Of a stretch of DNA of 50,403 nucleotides, positions 35,406 to 45,559 are shown in pieces (position 1 is the stretch's first letter; each line of letters opens with the position of its first letter). Below the pieces are notes generated by a model. That model saw nothing but the letters and a program-made list of their open reading frames with translations. It was not told the DNA's origin and did no database searches. Origin of the DNA: a virus. The stretch covers positions 1 through 50,403 of the IMG/VR virus record IMGVR_UViG_3300046171_000275. One strand, written 5' to 3'. The position numbers were made by a program, and so were the translations under genes.

Positions 35406-35413
35406 TATAAATA
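35406..35413 (+). promoter_or_regulatory. T4-type late promoter motif (perfect)
   Basis: TATAAATA just after the fibre stop, 38 bases before ATG 35452. Exact match to the T4 late core. Confidence 0.6.
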
Positions 35414-35451
35414 TCTCAACGGGGATATTGCACCTTTTTAAACTATAAAAA

Positions 35452-35781
35452 ATGGCTAATACTTTTAAATTAAAATCGAAAAATAATATTGGTGTATCCA
35501 CAGTTGGAATATACACAGTACCTGGTGCGACAACCACAGTTATAATTGGTGTGACTTGCACGAATGTTTCAGGTCAAGGAATTAATGTAGGAATCGGAAT
35601 ATCAAGAGCAACAAATGGAGATGATATAAACATATTAAAGAACGTTCCTATCCCACAAGGATCTGCATTAGAAATTATGCAAGGAAATAAGATAGTAGTA
35701 GAAGCAGTCGATACAGTCACAGCATTGAGTGATGTTAATAATAGTTTGGATGTCGCTTTGACAATTATGGAGATCACATAA
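35452..35781 (+). CDS. Conserved phage structural-like protein
   Basis: A 109-residue beta-rich protein: MANTFKLKSKNNIGVSTVGI, YTVPGATTTVIIGVTCTN, VPIPQGSALEIMQGNKIVV and DVALTIMEIT. It looks like a small beta-sandwich found beside fibre genes in cyanophages and other marine phages, role unknown. Its stop is one base from the next ATG. Confidence 0.65.
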   Translation: MANTFKLKSKNNIGVSTVGIYTVPGATTTVIIGVTCTNVSGQGINVGIGISRATNGDDINILKNVPIPQGSALEIMQGNKIVVEAVDTVTALSDVNNSLDVALTIMEIT

Positions 35782-35782
35782 C

Positions 35783-37804
35783 ATGGCACTGTCAACCTCT
35801 AGAACAGTCCTAACTCAGACTGGTATTAACACCTTTCTTAATTATGATATTGGTGGTCTTAACTCTGCAGGTATAGCGACATTTTCAAACTTTAAAACTG
35901 GATCTACAAATGTTCATAGTGTAGGTGTAGAGGCTGCTGGTATTAATGTTCTTGGTGGTGATACTCCAATTGGTGCTGGTGCAACAATATATGATGATGG
36001 TGGAGCAAGATTTGTTGGTGTTGTAACTGCATCATCATTTAGTGGTAATGGTGCAAACTTAACTGGTATTGATGCAACAACAATACAAACTGGTACAACC
36101 AAAGTTGTTACTTCAGCAACTCTTATATCAAACCAAATAAGTGGTGCTGGTATTGCCACAGTTCAGGCTGGTGGTTTAGATGTTACTGGCATAGTAACTG
36201 CAACAACATTTAAAGGTAGTGGTGCAAATTTAACTTCATTACCTGCTGCAAACTTAACTGGCACACTACCTGCGATTGATGGATCAAACTTAACTGGAAT
36301 AGCAGCAGACAAAATATTTGAAGGTAATACTGAAGTTGAAACTATAGATACGGGATCTGATGGACATGTAAAAATAACAACTGAGGGGAATGAAAGAGTT
36401 CGTGTCAATCATAATGGTAAAGTAGTAGTAGGAAATACTGGAACAACATTTGGTAATGCTGCAGTGCAAGCGTTCATTCAACACGGAAACACTGCTGGTG
36501 AGTCAGGATTTTCTTCTGTTGATACAACATCAGTTGCAGCAGGTGTTGGAGGAGAGATTGCATTTCATGGAAAGTATAATACAGGTGCTCAAGATTATGC
36601 ATATACTGGACACATACGAGGCATCAAAGAAAATGCAACTGCTGGAAATACTGCCTGTGCATTAACATTCCATACAAGACCAAATGCAGTTGCACCACAG
36701 GAAAGACTTCGCATCGAATCTACTGGTATCGCAAACTTCAAGCAAGCAGTTGGTATCGGATCTTATACAAGTACGCAGAGAGATGCCATAGCATATCTTC
36801 AGTCAGGAACTTTAATATTTAATAGTACAACTGGAACATGTCAGATTTGGGACGGTGGTTCATGGTCAAACTTAACTGAGCCATTTTCTGCTTCTGGTGG
36901 AACTAAAACAACGAGTGGAAGTAAAACAATACACACATTTACAAGTAGTGGAACTTTCACAGTTGCAAGTAATGCAACTAATGTAAGAGCATTAATCGTC
37001 GGAGGTGGCGGTGCTGGAGGTGGTAGAGGTGGAAATGATGGTTCAGGTGGTGGTGGAGGAGGTCTGGTTAGATTTGTCACAGCCATTCCAGTATCATCAA
37101 GTCCTGGTTCTTATCCAATCGTAGTAGGTGGTGGAGGTGGAGCAACAGGTAGTGGAACTCTTGGTGCTGATGGTAGTTCATCAAGTGCATTCTCAAATAC
37201 TTCACCTGGTGGTGGAGGAGGAGGTTCTGAATCTCCAAGTCCAAGAGCTGGTCGACCTGGTGGTTCAGGTGGTGGTGCAGGAGGATACTCTGGTGGAGGC
37301 ACCGCTACTGGAACTGGTGATTCTGGTGCACCTACCGATGTTGACAATGCACCACATACTACTCCATCTAATGGTTGGGGAAATGATGGTGGAGCAAACG
37401 CATATCCTGGCGGCATGAATTATGGCGGTGGTGGAGGTGGTGGAGCACAACACTACGGAATGCCAGGCAAAAACCCCAATAGTGTTCCAACTCAATATGC
37501 TATGCATACATATTCAGGAAATGGTGGTAATGGTATAGGTTATTCTATTTCAGGAAGTCCTGCACATTATGCAGGTGGTGGTGGATGTGGTGGTAATGCT
37601 CATCACGGAAACAATGGTCCTGGTTCATATGGTGGACGAGGTGGTGGTGGCAACGGAGGTGGAGGTCCTTTTGGATCTGCTGACTCTGGTACTTCTGGTA
37701 CTGGTAGTGGTGGCGGTGGTGCTGCTGCTGCAAACTCTCCAGCTCCAAACCACAACTCAGGTGCTGGTGGATCTGGAATCGTCATAATTGATTATGACAC
37801 TTAA
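35783..37804 (+). CDS. Glycine-rich tail fibre / adhesin
   Basis: A 673-residue intact gene. Residues 1-150 are fibre repeats (ANLTGTLPAIDGSNLTGIAA), followed by ERVRVNHNGKVVVGNTGTTF and a middle domain with GEIAFHGKYNTGAQDYAYTG. At ~330-400 come a QIWDGGSW linker and FTSSGTFTVASNATNVRALI. The last ~270 residues are glycine-rich with GGGG runs and PGSYGGRGGGGNGGGGP, ending GSGIVIIDYDT. Like the phage-fibre adhesins whose polyglycine helices pack as bundles, the tip probably binds a surface receptor. Confidence 0.78.
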   Translation: MALSTSRTVLTQTGINTFLNYDIGGLNSAGIATFSNFKTGSTNVHSVGVEAAGINVLGGDTPIGAGATIYDDGGARFVGVVTASSFSGNGANLTGIDATTIQTGTTKVVTSATLISNQISGAGIATVQAGGLDVTGIVTATTFKGSGANLTSLPAANLTGTLPAIDGSNLTGIAADKIFEGNTEVETIDTGSDGHVKITTEGNERVRVNHNGKVVVGNTGTTFGNAAVQAFIQHGNTAGESGFSSVDTTSVAAGVGGEIAFHGKYNTGAQDYAYTGHIRGIKENATAGNTACALTFHTRPNAVAPQERLRIESTGIANFKQAVGIGSYTSTQRDAIAYLQSGTLIFNSTTGTCQIWDGGSWSNLTEPFSASGGTKTTSGSKTIHTFTSSGTFTVASNATNVRALIVGGGGAGGGRGGNDGSGGGGGGLVRFVTAIPVSSSPGSYPIVVGGGGGATGSGTLGADGSSSSAFSNTSPGGGGGGSESPSPRAGRPGGSGGGAGGYSGGGTATGTGDSGAPTDVDNAPHTTPSNGWGNDGGANAYPGGMNYGGGGGGGAQHYGMPGKNPNSVPTQYAMHTYSGNGGNGIGYSISGSPAHYAGGGGCGGNAHHGNNGPGSYGGRGGGGNGGGGPFGSADSGTSGTGSGGGGAAAANSPAPNHNSGAGGSGIVIIDYDT

Positions 37805-37824
37805 TTTATTCTTTATTAAAAACT

Positions 37825-38199
37825 ATGTCTTTTAGAAAATTTAAAAACATCGAATACCCAGTACCTGGTATTGATACTGCAATTGAAGTGTTAAGACCTG
37901 GTGCTCGTTATGATATATCTTGTTCAGGTGGAATATTCATTAATGAATGGCAAGATGATGAAGGAAGAGAACCTCCTACCTCAGAAGAGATTGGAGCAGA
38001 AATTCTTCGAGAGAAAAAAATTTACGATCATTATGAATATGAAAGAAATCGTGAAAAACAATATCCAAGTGTGAAAGATCAATTGGATGCTCTATACCAT
38101 GATCTTAAGAGTGGAAATCTAAATAATGGAGAATGGATTAAATCGATTGAAAAGATAAAAGAAGATAATCCAAAACCAGAGACAGATCCTCCTGAATAA
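37825..38199 (+). CDS. Fibre-associated chaperone-like protein
   Basis: A 124-residue acidic protein: MSFRKFKNIEYPVPGIDTAI, then AILREKKIYDHYEYERNREK and YPSVKDQLDALYHDL, ending DNPKPETDPPE. The segment YPSxxDQLDxLYxD with a following I..VK..NPKP is widespread in small proteins next to marine-phage fibre genes. A role in fibre assembly is likely but unproven. Its stop is two bases from the next ATG. Confidence 0.65.
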   Translation: MSFRKFKNIEYPVPGIDTAIEVLRPGARYDISCSGGIFINEWQDDEGREPPTSEEIGAEILREKKIYDHYEYERNREKQYPSVKDQLDALYHDLKSGNLNNGEWIKSIEKIKEDNPKPETDPPE

Positions 38200-38201
38200 A
38201 A

Positions 38202-38660
38202 ATGGCACATTTTGCAAAACTAGGAATCGATAATATTGTTTTAAATGTAATTGTAGTTGCTGATGCAAATACTTCTACATTGGGTGGTATTGAAAAGGAA
38301 GACTTGGGATTAGATTACTTAGAAAGAACAACTGGTCATGTGAATTGGAAGAAATGTTCTTACAATACTATTGAAGGAGTTCATGTAACTGGTAAGACAC
38401 CTCTAAGAGTTCATTATCCATCAATAGGATGGTATTATGATTCTACAAATGATATTTTTCATCCACCTAGACCAGTTGATAAAGATGGTACATCATGTGC
38501 ATCTTGGACATTAGATGTTAAAACAGCAAGATGGAATCCTCCTATTACAATTCCAACTCTTACAGATGCAGAAGACTTGGCTGGTAAATATTATACTTGG
38601 GATGAGAAAGCATATCAATTAGATAATACTAAGGGATGGATTCTAACTTCATCAACATAA
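38202..38660 (+). CDS. Fibre-locus accessory protein, MA(H/Y)FAKL family
   Basis: A 152-residue paralogue of 4002 and 47919: MAHFAKLGIDNIVLNVIVVA, GIEKEDLGLDYLER, WYYDSTNDIFHPPRP, KTARWNPPITIPTLT and KYYTWDEKAYQLDN. It lies between a chaperone-like gene and a cap-type fibre gene. The conserved termini and the middle Trp/Pro segment suggest a compact fold binding another fibre-locus product. No known enzyme motif. Confidence 0.7.
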   Translation: MAHFAKLGIDNIVLNVIVVADANTSTLGGIEKEDLGLDYLERTTGHVNWKKCSYNTIEGVHVTGKTPLRVHYPSIGWYYDSTNDIFHPPRPVDKDGTSCASWTLDVKTARWNPPITIPTLTDAEDLAGKYYTWDEKAYQLDNTKGWILTSST

Positions 38661-38663
38661 ATA
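38657..38663 (+). promoter_or_regulatory. T4-type late promoter motif
   Basis: ATAAATA overlapping the previous stop, 15 bases before ATG 38679. Confidence 0.5.
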
Positions 38664-38678
38664 ACTAAAAATAATATA

Positions 38679-39449
38679 ATGCCATATCTAGGTCGAGAAC
38701 TCACATCAGGAAATTATTTAAAATTAGATGACATATCATCTCAATTTAATGGATCGACTGTAACTTTTAATCTTAAAAGTGGTGGTAATGATTTTTATCC
38801 TGGTTCGTCATTTTCTCTTCTAGTATCAGTTGCTGGTATAATTCAAGAAGCAGATTCTGCATATCAGATAAACAATAATGAAATAACTTTTGCGACTGCA
38901 CCTAGTGGTGCTGATGATTGTTTTATTATTGTTCTTGGTCTTGCATTAGGTGTTGGAGTTCCTGCTGATGGAACTGTTGGACTTGCACAATTAAATGATA
39001 CTGCAAAGTTAGGAATATCAACATCTAATTCTAACAATACATCAACTGTAAGTGTTGGTGGTGCAGTCACCTCCATAAACTTCGCAGGTCCTGGTGTTAC
39101 AACTGCATTTGTGACTCCATCAACTGGTATTGCTACCATCTTTTTCCAAGGTGGTGGTGGAAGTGGTGTTGGTGCTGCTGGTACTTGGGCATCTGATGCA
39201 GTCGGTGTCGCAACCAGTAAAGTTGTTGGTGTTGGTACAGCACAAGCAGTCGGCACAGCAAACTCTGAAGGTGCATTGCAATCATTAGGTAACATTGCAA
39301 TTACTGATGGTGCACTTCTAATAGATAATGATATTAGTAGTAGTATTAATGTTCCTTCTGGAAAGAATGGATTGTTAATTGGTACAGTCAGTGTTGCAGT
39401 CGGAGCAACAATTGATGTTGCAACAGGTTCAGTTTTAGTGGTAGTGTAA
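38679..39449 (+). CDS. Tail-fibre-type protein with terminal cap module
   Basis: A 256-residue protein: MPYLGRELTSGNYLKLDDIS, FNGSTVTFNLKSGG and AGIIQEADSAYQI form a first beta domain also seen at the start of 39451; a SINFAGPGVTTAFVTPSTGI shaft follows. It ends SINVPSGKNGLLIGTVSVAV, then VATGSVLVVV, the cap module of several genes here. Stop and next ATG are one base apart. Confidence 0.7.
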   Translation: MPYLGRELTSGNYLKLDDISSQFNGSTVTFNLKSGGNDFYPGSSFSLLVSVAGIIQEADSAYQINNNEITFATAPSGADDCFIIVLGLALGVGVPADGTVGLAQLNDTAKLGISTSNSNNTSTVSVGGAVTSINFAGPGVTTAFVTPSTGIATIFFQGGGGSGVGAAGTWASDAVGVATSKVVGVGTAQAVGTANSEGALQSLGNIAITDGALLIDNDISSSINVPSGKNGLLIGTVSVAVGATIDVATGSVLVVV

Positions 39450-39450
39450 T

Positions 39451-40743
39451 ATGGCATATCTAGGTAATCGTAACGCAACAGGAGAGAATAATAGTTTCAA
39501 GATCTTAGATGATCTTGCATTTACTACAACCTTCAATGGTTCTGATGGAAATGTAGTCAGTCAGAGTGCTGATACAATTACAATCAATAATCATAGATTT
39601 TTAACAGGTTCAAGAGTCACATATACGAATGGTGGTGGAGGAAACATCACTGGACTTGCAACAGGTACAGTATATTTTGTAATTAAGGTAGATCATAATA
39701 CAATTCAATTAGCAACAAATGCATCGAATGCAAATGCAGGAGTTAAAATTAATATCACAGGAACTGGAACTGGCACTCAACACACATTAAGTGTTGCATT
39801 TGATGGGGTCAATACAAAATTTGTAGCAACGTATGGTGATGGTACAAAAGCACAGATGACAAGAGCAGCACAACTGTTTTTATCTCATAATGGTGTCATT
39901 CAAAGACCACATGATACTACAACACCAGCAAATGGATATGGTATAGACGCACCTCTCTCAACAATTATTTTTGCATCAGCACCATCTTCAACTGATGTGA
40001 TTTTTGGAAATCTTGTAGCAAATAATTTTCCAACATTTGATATCTCAGATAATAAGGTAGATACATTTACTGGAGATGGAAGTACAACCACATTTACACT
40101 ATCAAGAGCAGTCGTCAATAATGATAATATATTAGTTGCATTAGATGGTGTGATTCAATATCCATCTGATTCACAGAACACAAGATCATATAATGTATCA
40201 GGCACAGGATCTAATTCACTTACCTTCGCATCAGCTCCTACACAGGGAACAATAATTCACGTAAGACACATTGGTTTTGCTGGTGCATCTACAAGTGGTG
40301 TTACTGGTGTATTTGGTAGAAGTGGTAATGTAAGTCTAATAGATTCAGACCCAGTTGTTGGTATTCAGTCTGGTAGTGTTGCAATTGGAACAGTTCGCAC
40401 ATTAAACTTTGTCGGTGCTGGTAATACATTTAAGAAAACTGGTAATACAATTGATATAAGTATTGCTGGTGGTGGAGGAGGATCTGGTGCATTTACAACA
40501 TCAGTTACTGGTATTCAAACTACCTCTACAATCGTTGGTTTCGGAACAACAAGCACTGATGATGCTGACTTACAAGGAATTGGTAATTCTGCAAGAGGAC
40601 TTTATGTAAGTAATGGTATGATATTATATGATAATGAAATTAATGGTTCTCATTATATTGGAACTACGATGAATGGTCTGATGGCAGGTCCTGTATCAGT
40701 CAACGGGGTTCTGAGTGTTGATGGTAATTTTGTGGTGGTTTAA
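39451..40743 (+). CDS. Tail-fibre protein with terminal cap module
   Basis: A 430-residue protein: MAYLGNRNATGENNSFKILD, then a domain GVNTKFVATYGDGTKAQMTR, LSHNGVIQRPHDTT and a second copy DGSTTTFTLSRAVVNNDNIL, DGVIQYPSDSQ (two repeats of the same fold). A SGVTGVFGRSGNVSLIDSDP shaft follows. The end YIGTTMNGLMAGPVSVNGVL, SVDGNFVVV is the cap module. Fibre or baseplate-tip role inferred from homologous layout. Confidence 0.75.
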   Translation: MAYLGNRNATGENNSFKILDDLAFTTTFNGSDGNVVSQSADTITINNHRFLTGSRVTYTNGGGGNITGLATGTVYFVIKVDHNTIQLATNASNANAGVKINITGTGTGTQHTLSVAFDGVNTKFVATYGDGTKAQMTRAAQLFLSHNGVIQRPHDTTTPANGYGIDAPLSTIIFASAPSSTDVIFGNLVANNFPTFDISDNKVDTFTGDGSTTTFTLSRAVVNNDNILVALDGVIQYPSDSQNTRSYNVSGTGSNSLTFASAPTQGTIIHVRHIGFAGASTSGVTGVFGRSGNVSLIDSDPVVGIQSGSVAIGTVRTLNFVGAGNTFKKTGNTIDISIAGGGGGSGAFTTSVTGIQTTSTIVGFGTTSTDDADLQGIGNSARGLYVSNGMILYDNEINGSHYIGTTMNGLMAGPVSVNGVLSVDGNFVVV

Positions 40744-40749
40744 TAAATA
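40743..40749 (+). promoter_or_regulatory. T4-type late promoter motif
   Basis: ATAAATA directly at the previous stop, 5 bases before ATG 40755. Confidence 0.45.
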
Positions 40750-40754
40750 AAGAT

Positions 40755-42069
40755 ATGACTGTAATTCGCCCAAATAGTATATCAGGAGTTTCAAGTATCA
40801 CTGGACAAGGTGGTGATATTTCGATCTTTCGTGCTGATGGAACTGTTGCTGATGTAACTGTAAATAATATAACTTCTGGTGTTATAACTGCGACAACATT
40901 TTCTGGTGCTGTTACTGGTAGTGGAGCAAACTTAACTAATTTACCTGCAGCAAACTTAACTGGCACATTACCTGCAATCAGTGGTGCGAACTTAACGGGT
41001 ATTAATACAGCATTTGGTAATTCAAGTGTTAATACCTCTGGTATTATAACTGCGACTTCTTTTGTGCCAACAACAGGACAACTTTCTCATCGCAACATCA
41101 TAATCAACGGGGGCTATGACTGTTAGCCAACGTGGCACTTCAGAATCTGGGATAACTGGTGCAAAATTTGCAAATGCACCTGACAGATTTAAAATTGAAG
41201 GTGGTAGTTATGGCACTATTACAGCTAGTCAATCAACAGATAGTCCAAACGGATTTGCTAATTCATATAAAGTTGATGTCACAACAGCAAACGGATCTCT
41301 TTCTTCAGGTTCATATCTTGAACTTGTACATAAATTAGAAGGTCAAGATGTACAGTCTTTTGCTAAAGGAACATCAGACGCAAAACAATTTGCTTTAAGT
41401 TTTCATGTTAAAACTACAAAAACAGGAACTTATGTTGTTCTTGTAATAGATCACGACAATTCTCGAATGGTTTCTAAAACTTATACAGTTTCAGACACAA
41501 ATTGGAATAAATATGAATTAATTTTCCCTGCCGATACAAGTGGAGCTTTTGGTAATGATAATAATCTATCATTAAGTATAAAATTTGTTTTAGTAGCAGG
41601 TACAACTTTTACAAGCAGTTCTTTGCAAACAACATGGGGTGGTATAAGTAATGGAGCTAGTAGAACAGGTCAAGTAAATTTTGCAGATTCAACATCTAAT
41701 GATTGGTATCTAACAGGAGTTCAATTAGAAGTTGGTCCTGTAACGACCCCGTTCGAGCACCGCAGCTTCGGAGAAGAACTTACACGTTGCAAAAGATATC
41801 TTCAACCTTTTATTCAATATGCTGAATATGTATCTGGGGGTACAGGAAATTTAGGTTTCCCTTATACTGCTTTTATTGTTCCAATGAGAGCAAGTCCTAC
41901 ATTTGTTAGCGACCACGAAAGTAAAAGTAGTAATTGGAGTTTTGCCTCGATGCAAGTTCAAGGTAGTGATCTATATGGATATTATGCATATGCAATCAGT
42001 TATAATACTACTAATAGTAATTATGGATATATGAGAAAATATGGAAAAGCATCAGCGGAGCTCCCTTAA
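40755..42069 (+). CDS. Tail-fibre protein with carbohydrate-binding-like C-terminal domain (one frameshift)
   Basis: Repaired length 437 residues. N-terminal fibre repeats (SITGQGGDISIFRADGTVAD, ANLTGTLPAISGANLTGINT) lead to QLSHRNIIINGAMTVSQRGT after removing an extra G at ~41114. The RNIIINGAM start and the end DWYLTGVQLEVGPVTTPFEH, then EELTRCKRYLQPFIQY are the hallmarks of a jelly-roll domain found at the tips of many phage fibres. It probably binds surface sugars. Confidence 0.78.
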
Positions 42070-42071
42070 AA

Positions 42072-42248
42072 ATGAACATTACAACAGCAAAATACTGCCC
42101 AAAAACAAAATTTGAATCTGAAAATAGTTACATAAATGCTACTATTGATGGTAAAGAAAATATTGTGCCAATTGACACTAATAATGCAGAATATCAAGCA
42201 ATTTTAGAATGGGTATCAGATGGTAATACAATTTCCGCAGCCGACTAA
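42072..42248 (+). CDS. Small fibre-locus protein
   Basis: Fifty-eight residues: MNITTAKYCPKTKFESENSY, then INATIDGKENIVPIDTNNAE and YQAILEWVSDGNTISAAD. The start is two bases after the preceding stop. The phrase NxxYxxILEWVxxGNTI is familiar from small proteins next to marine-phage fibre genes. No motif of known function. Confidence 0.65.
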   Translation: MNITTAKYCPKTKFESENSYINATIDGKENIVPIDTNNAEYQAILEWVSDGNTISAAD

Positions 42249-42251
42249 ATA
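42245..42251 (+). promoter_or_regulatory. T4-type late promoter motif
   Basis: CTAAATA overlapping the previous stop, 5 bases before ATG 42257. Confidence 0.4.
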
Positions 42252-42256
42252 ATTAA

Positions 42257-43859
42257 ATGGCACTAACAAGAGCAACAGATAAAATAATTGGAGATTCAAA
42301 CGGTAATTTAAATTTATCGGGAATCGTTACTGCATCAAGTTTTGTAGGATCTGGTTCAGGATTAACTGGAGTTGCATCGACTGATAATATAAACACATCT
42401 ACCACCGCAAACTTTACAGATGGTATTCAAGTTGGTGGTGCAACAACTTTAACTGGTGCACTAACAGGAACCACAGGTACTTTTTCTGGTAATCTAGGAG
42501 TTGGTGGTGTATTAACATATGAAGACGTAACGAATATAGATTCAATAGGAATAATCACAGCAAGGTCTACAGTTTCAATTGCCGACTCAATAGTTCATAC
42601 TGGAGACACGAATACTTCAATAAGATTTCCCGCTGCTGATACAATTACAGCAGAGACAGCAGGTGTTGAAAGACTTCGCATTTTTTCAGATGGTAAATTT
42701 GGATTTGGAACTGCCAGTTTAAGTGAACTGACTATGGCAGAGTTTTCATCTAGTGTAGGTGGTGGTGCCATTGGTGCAAATATAACGATACGAAATTCAT
42801 CTACAAATAGTGTTAACAATGTTGCTGAACTTAGATTAAAAACAGCACATGGAGTTGCAAGATTTTTTAAATATAATACAGGTGAAACTTACTTAAGTTC
42901 ACATGTAGGTGGTGCATCTGACTTAATATTAGAAGCTAATGGTGCAAAAAGTTTTAGAATTAACACAAATTCTCTTGAAAGGCTTCGCATTGACTCAGGT
43001 GGTCGATTTTTAATTGGAACAACAGCATATAAATCAAACTTAAACGCTTCATCAGATGTACAAATCGGACAATTTGTAGGAAAAAATGACAATGAGAGTG
43101 CTTGTCTTAGTGTATTTTCATATCCAGGAACTACAAACCCTACAGCAAGAGGTGCAAAATTACAATTACATAGAGCTCGATCCACTGATGGAACCACTAA
43201 TACTGCTGTTGCTCAAAATGATCTTATTGGTTCAATTGAATTTAAAGGAAATGATGGTGGTAACTTTACCGCAGCAGCAAGAATTGATGTAAACGTTGAT
43301 GGTGCTCCAGGCACAGATGATATGCCTGGTAGAATAGTATTCTCTACTTCTGCTGATGGTTCTGGAGCGCCGACTGAGAGAATGAGAATTTCAAAAGAAG
43401 GATATGTAACAAAACCATCACATCCATCATTCTGTGCTCGATTTCAGTCAGGTGATACTTTTGTGAGTACTGATATATTTCAATTAACTCTCATAAATAA
43501 TAACTATCATACTTGGAATATTGGAGGTCATTACTCTACAAGTACGGGTAAATTTACTTGTCCTGTTGCTGGAGTATATTATTTTGAAGGTCAGGCAATG
43601 ACAACTGGACATACTAATGGTGGTGGCATGCAAGATATGATGGAACTTCGTACTAATAATGGTTTAGTAACTTATTGTAGGCAGAGAAGAAGTTATTTTA
43701 GGAGTGATGCAGATGCAAATGGATACTATGTCAATAGCACTGGATCACAAGGTGAATCTCGCTGTTGGTGATACAATATGGTTTCAACGCAGAAGTGGTC
43801 TATCTTATGGATTTGGTAATACACATTACACATACTTCACTGGTTGGTTAATAGGATAA
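42257..43859 (+). CDS. Tail fibre with C1q-like head (one frameshift)
   Basis: Repaired length 533 residues. It begins MALTRATDKIIGDSNGNLNL; the next ~100 residues share long identical DNA with 4374-5736 and with the first gene of the window. The middle is shaft with LERLRIDSGGRFLIGTTAYK. The end (GKFTCPVAGVYYFEGQAMTT, then after removal of an extra T near 43765 GELAVGDTIWFQRRSGLSYG, YFTGWLIG) is a C1q-like jelly roll. The same layout as the fibre at 4374. Confidence 0.78.
42383..42468 (+). repeat. 86-bp exact repeat, copy 2
   Basis: Identical to 4593-4678. A further identical block, 42590-42624 (35 bases), matches 252-286 in the first gene. Together they show that this fibre gene shares DNA with two different upstream fibres. 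Confidence 0.9.
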
Positions 43860-43862
43860 ATA
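43856..43862 (+). promoter_or_regulatory. T4-type late promoter motif
   Basis: ATAAATA overlapping the previous stop, 10 bases before ATG 43873. Confidence 0.5.
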
Positions 43863-43872
43863 GGAGTAAAAA

Positions 43873-45536
43873 ATGGGAATTCACATAGACGGACCTAACA
43901 GTAAAATAACAGGAGATCTCTCTGGAAATGTAACTGGTGTTGCTGCTACTTTTACTGGAAATCTTGGAGTAGGTGGTACATTAACATATGAAGACGTTGC
44001 AAACGTAGATTCAATCGGTATTGTTACAGCGAGAAGTGGAGTTCACGTAGGTCCAACAGCTGGTGTTGGAGCTACAATTTATACTGATGGTGGTGCAAGG
44101 TTTAGTGGTGTAGTTACTGCAACAACATTTAAAGGAGCTGCCACAAACTTAACAAATATACCAGCTGCAAACTTAACTGGCACACTACCTGCGATTGATG
44201 GTTCAAACTTAACTGGAATTGATGCAACTTCGATTAAGTTTGGTGGTGTAGTTAAAGTTCAAGCAAATGCATCTGGTGCAGTTGCCACAGGAATTCTAAC
44301 TGCAAACTCTGGTGCAGATGCAGTAACTTTCCTTAAAGGTAATTCTGTTGGTATTGGTAGTACAACAACAGCAGGTAGAAATGCAGGTGTTGGAACTGCT
44401 ATAGGAGAGCTTATATATAATGCTTCTGAAAGTTCAATGCAAGTATGGACTGGAACTTTATGGGAAACTTTACGTTTAAACCACCGATTAATGTAAGTGG
44501 AGGAACAGTCTCAGGATCAGCGAGAAGTGGGTATGTCACTCATACGTTTACATCATCGGGTTCTCTTGTCACAGATGGAGCGTTAACTTCAGCAGAAATA
44601 TTCGTCATCGGAGGTGGCGGCGGTGGTGGCGGTAACAGATATGGTGGAGGTGGTGGTGCTGGTGGTGCTAACTATGGAACTGGCATTACTCTTACAGCTA
44701 CAACTCATCCAGTCACTATAGGTCCTGGTGGTTCTGGTGGAACTGCACAAGGACCATCAAGTCCTCAAGGTTCAAAAGGATCAGATGGTGGTCACACTAG
44801 TTTTCAAGCTTCACCCTCACCCCTTTATAGAACTGGAAGAGGTGGTGGTGGAGGAGGAAGTCATGACGTTCCACAACCACATCGTAATGGTCAACCTGGT
44901 GGTTGTGGAGGAGGAGCAACTTCATACTCAGGAAAAACTGGTGGAGGACAAGGACAAACTGCTTACAATTCAGGCAAACCAACTAATTATGGACAACCTG
45001 GTGCAAGTTATCAAAGTAATCCTAACCCAAATTCAGTTTTTGGTGGTGGTTGGGCAGCTGCTGGTGGTGGAGGTATTGGACAAGCAGGATTCGGTCCTCA
45101 AAGTCCTGGAGCAAACGACCAACGTTTTAGAGGTGGTGGAAATGGTGGAGATGGTGTACAATTATCAATAAGTGGAACTGCAACCTATTATGGTGGCGGT
45201 GGTGGTGCATCATCATTCTCTTTTGTTACTCCATCTCCTACTCATCAAGCACCAAACCAAATGAAATGTAGAGGTGGAAATGGTGGTGGTGGCACAGGTA
45301 ATAACCAACCTAATTCAGCACCTACTCAATCAGGACCTGGTCTAAATCCATATGCTGCTGGAACTAATGGGTCATCACCTAATCAACATGGAATTGTGAA
45401 TACTGGATCTGGAGGAGCTGGTGCACAACCTACTTGGAGTTTTAGTTTAATTGGTGGTAATGGTGGATCTGGTGTTGTGGTTGTTGCATATCCCAAAACT
45501 CAATCTGCTGGTGAAGTTAGAGGTCCTAACATATGA
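43873..45536 (+). CDS. Glycine-rich tail fibre / adhesin (one frameshift)
   Basis: Repaired length 554 residues. Residues 1-190 are fibre repeats (GNLGVGGTLTYEDVANVDSI, NLTGTLPAIDGSNLTGIDAT, TAGRNAGVGTAIGELIYNAS), then a QVWTGTLWETL linker. The frame breaks at ~44472 (one base missing). The rest is SGGTVSGSARSGYVTHTFTS, an EIFVIGGGGGGGGNRYGGGG start of a glycine-rich tip and an end GGSGVVVVAYPKT. Bases 44589-44667 match 46289-46367 of the next gene at 76 of 79 positions, so the two tips share recent ancestry. Confidence 0.78.
44589..44667 (+). repeat. 79-bp near-identical repeat in glycine-rich tips, copy 1
   Basis: Matches 46289-46367 with three mismatches by eye. Both encode SAEIFVIGGGGGGGGNRYGG at the start of the glycine-rich tip. 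Confidence 0.8.
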
Positions 45537-45538
45537 TC

Positions 45539-45545
45539 ATAAATA
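45539..45545 (+). promoter_or_regulatory. T4-type late promoter motif
   Basis: ATAAATA just after the previous stop, 14 bases before ATG 45560. Confidence 0.5.
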
Positions 45546-45559
45546 ATTAGAAAAAAATA

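Noticed and set aside
35759-35790. Sigma-70 promoter before the fibre at 35783
   Set aside because: TTGACA is present, but no good -10 box lies 16-18 bases downstream.
36980-37760. CRISPR-like or tandem repeat array in GGT-rich DNA
   Set aside because: The repetition comes from glycine codons; no regular repeat and spacer pattern.
37111-37785. Proline-rich reverse-strand frames
   Set aside because: They are the complement of glycine codons on the + strand, without start context or neighbours.
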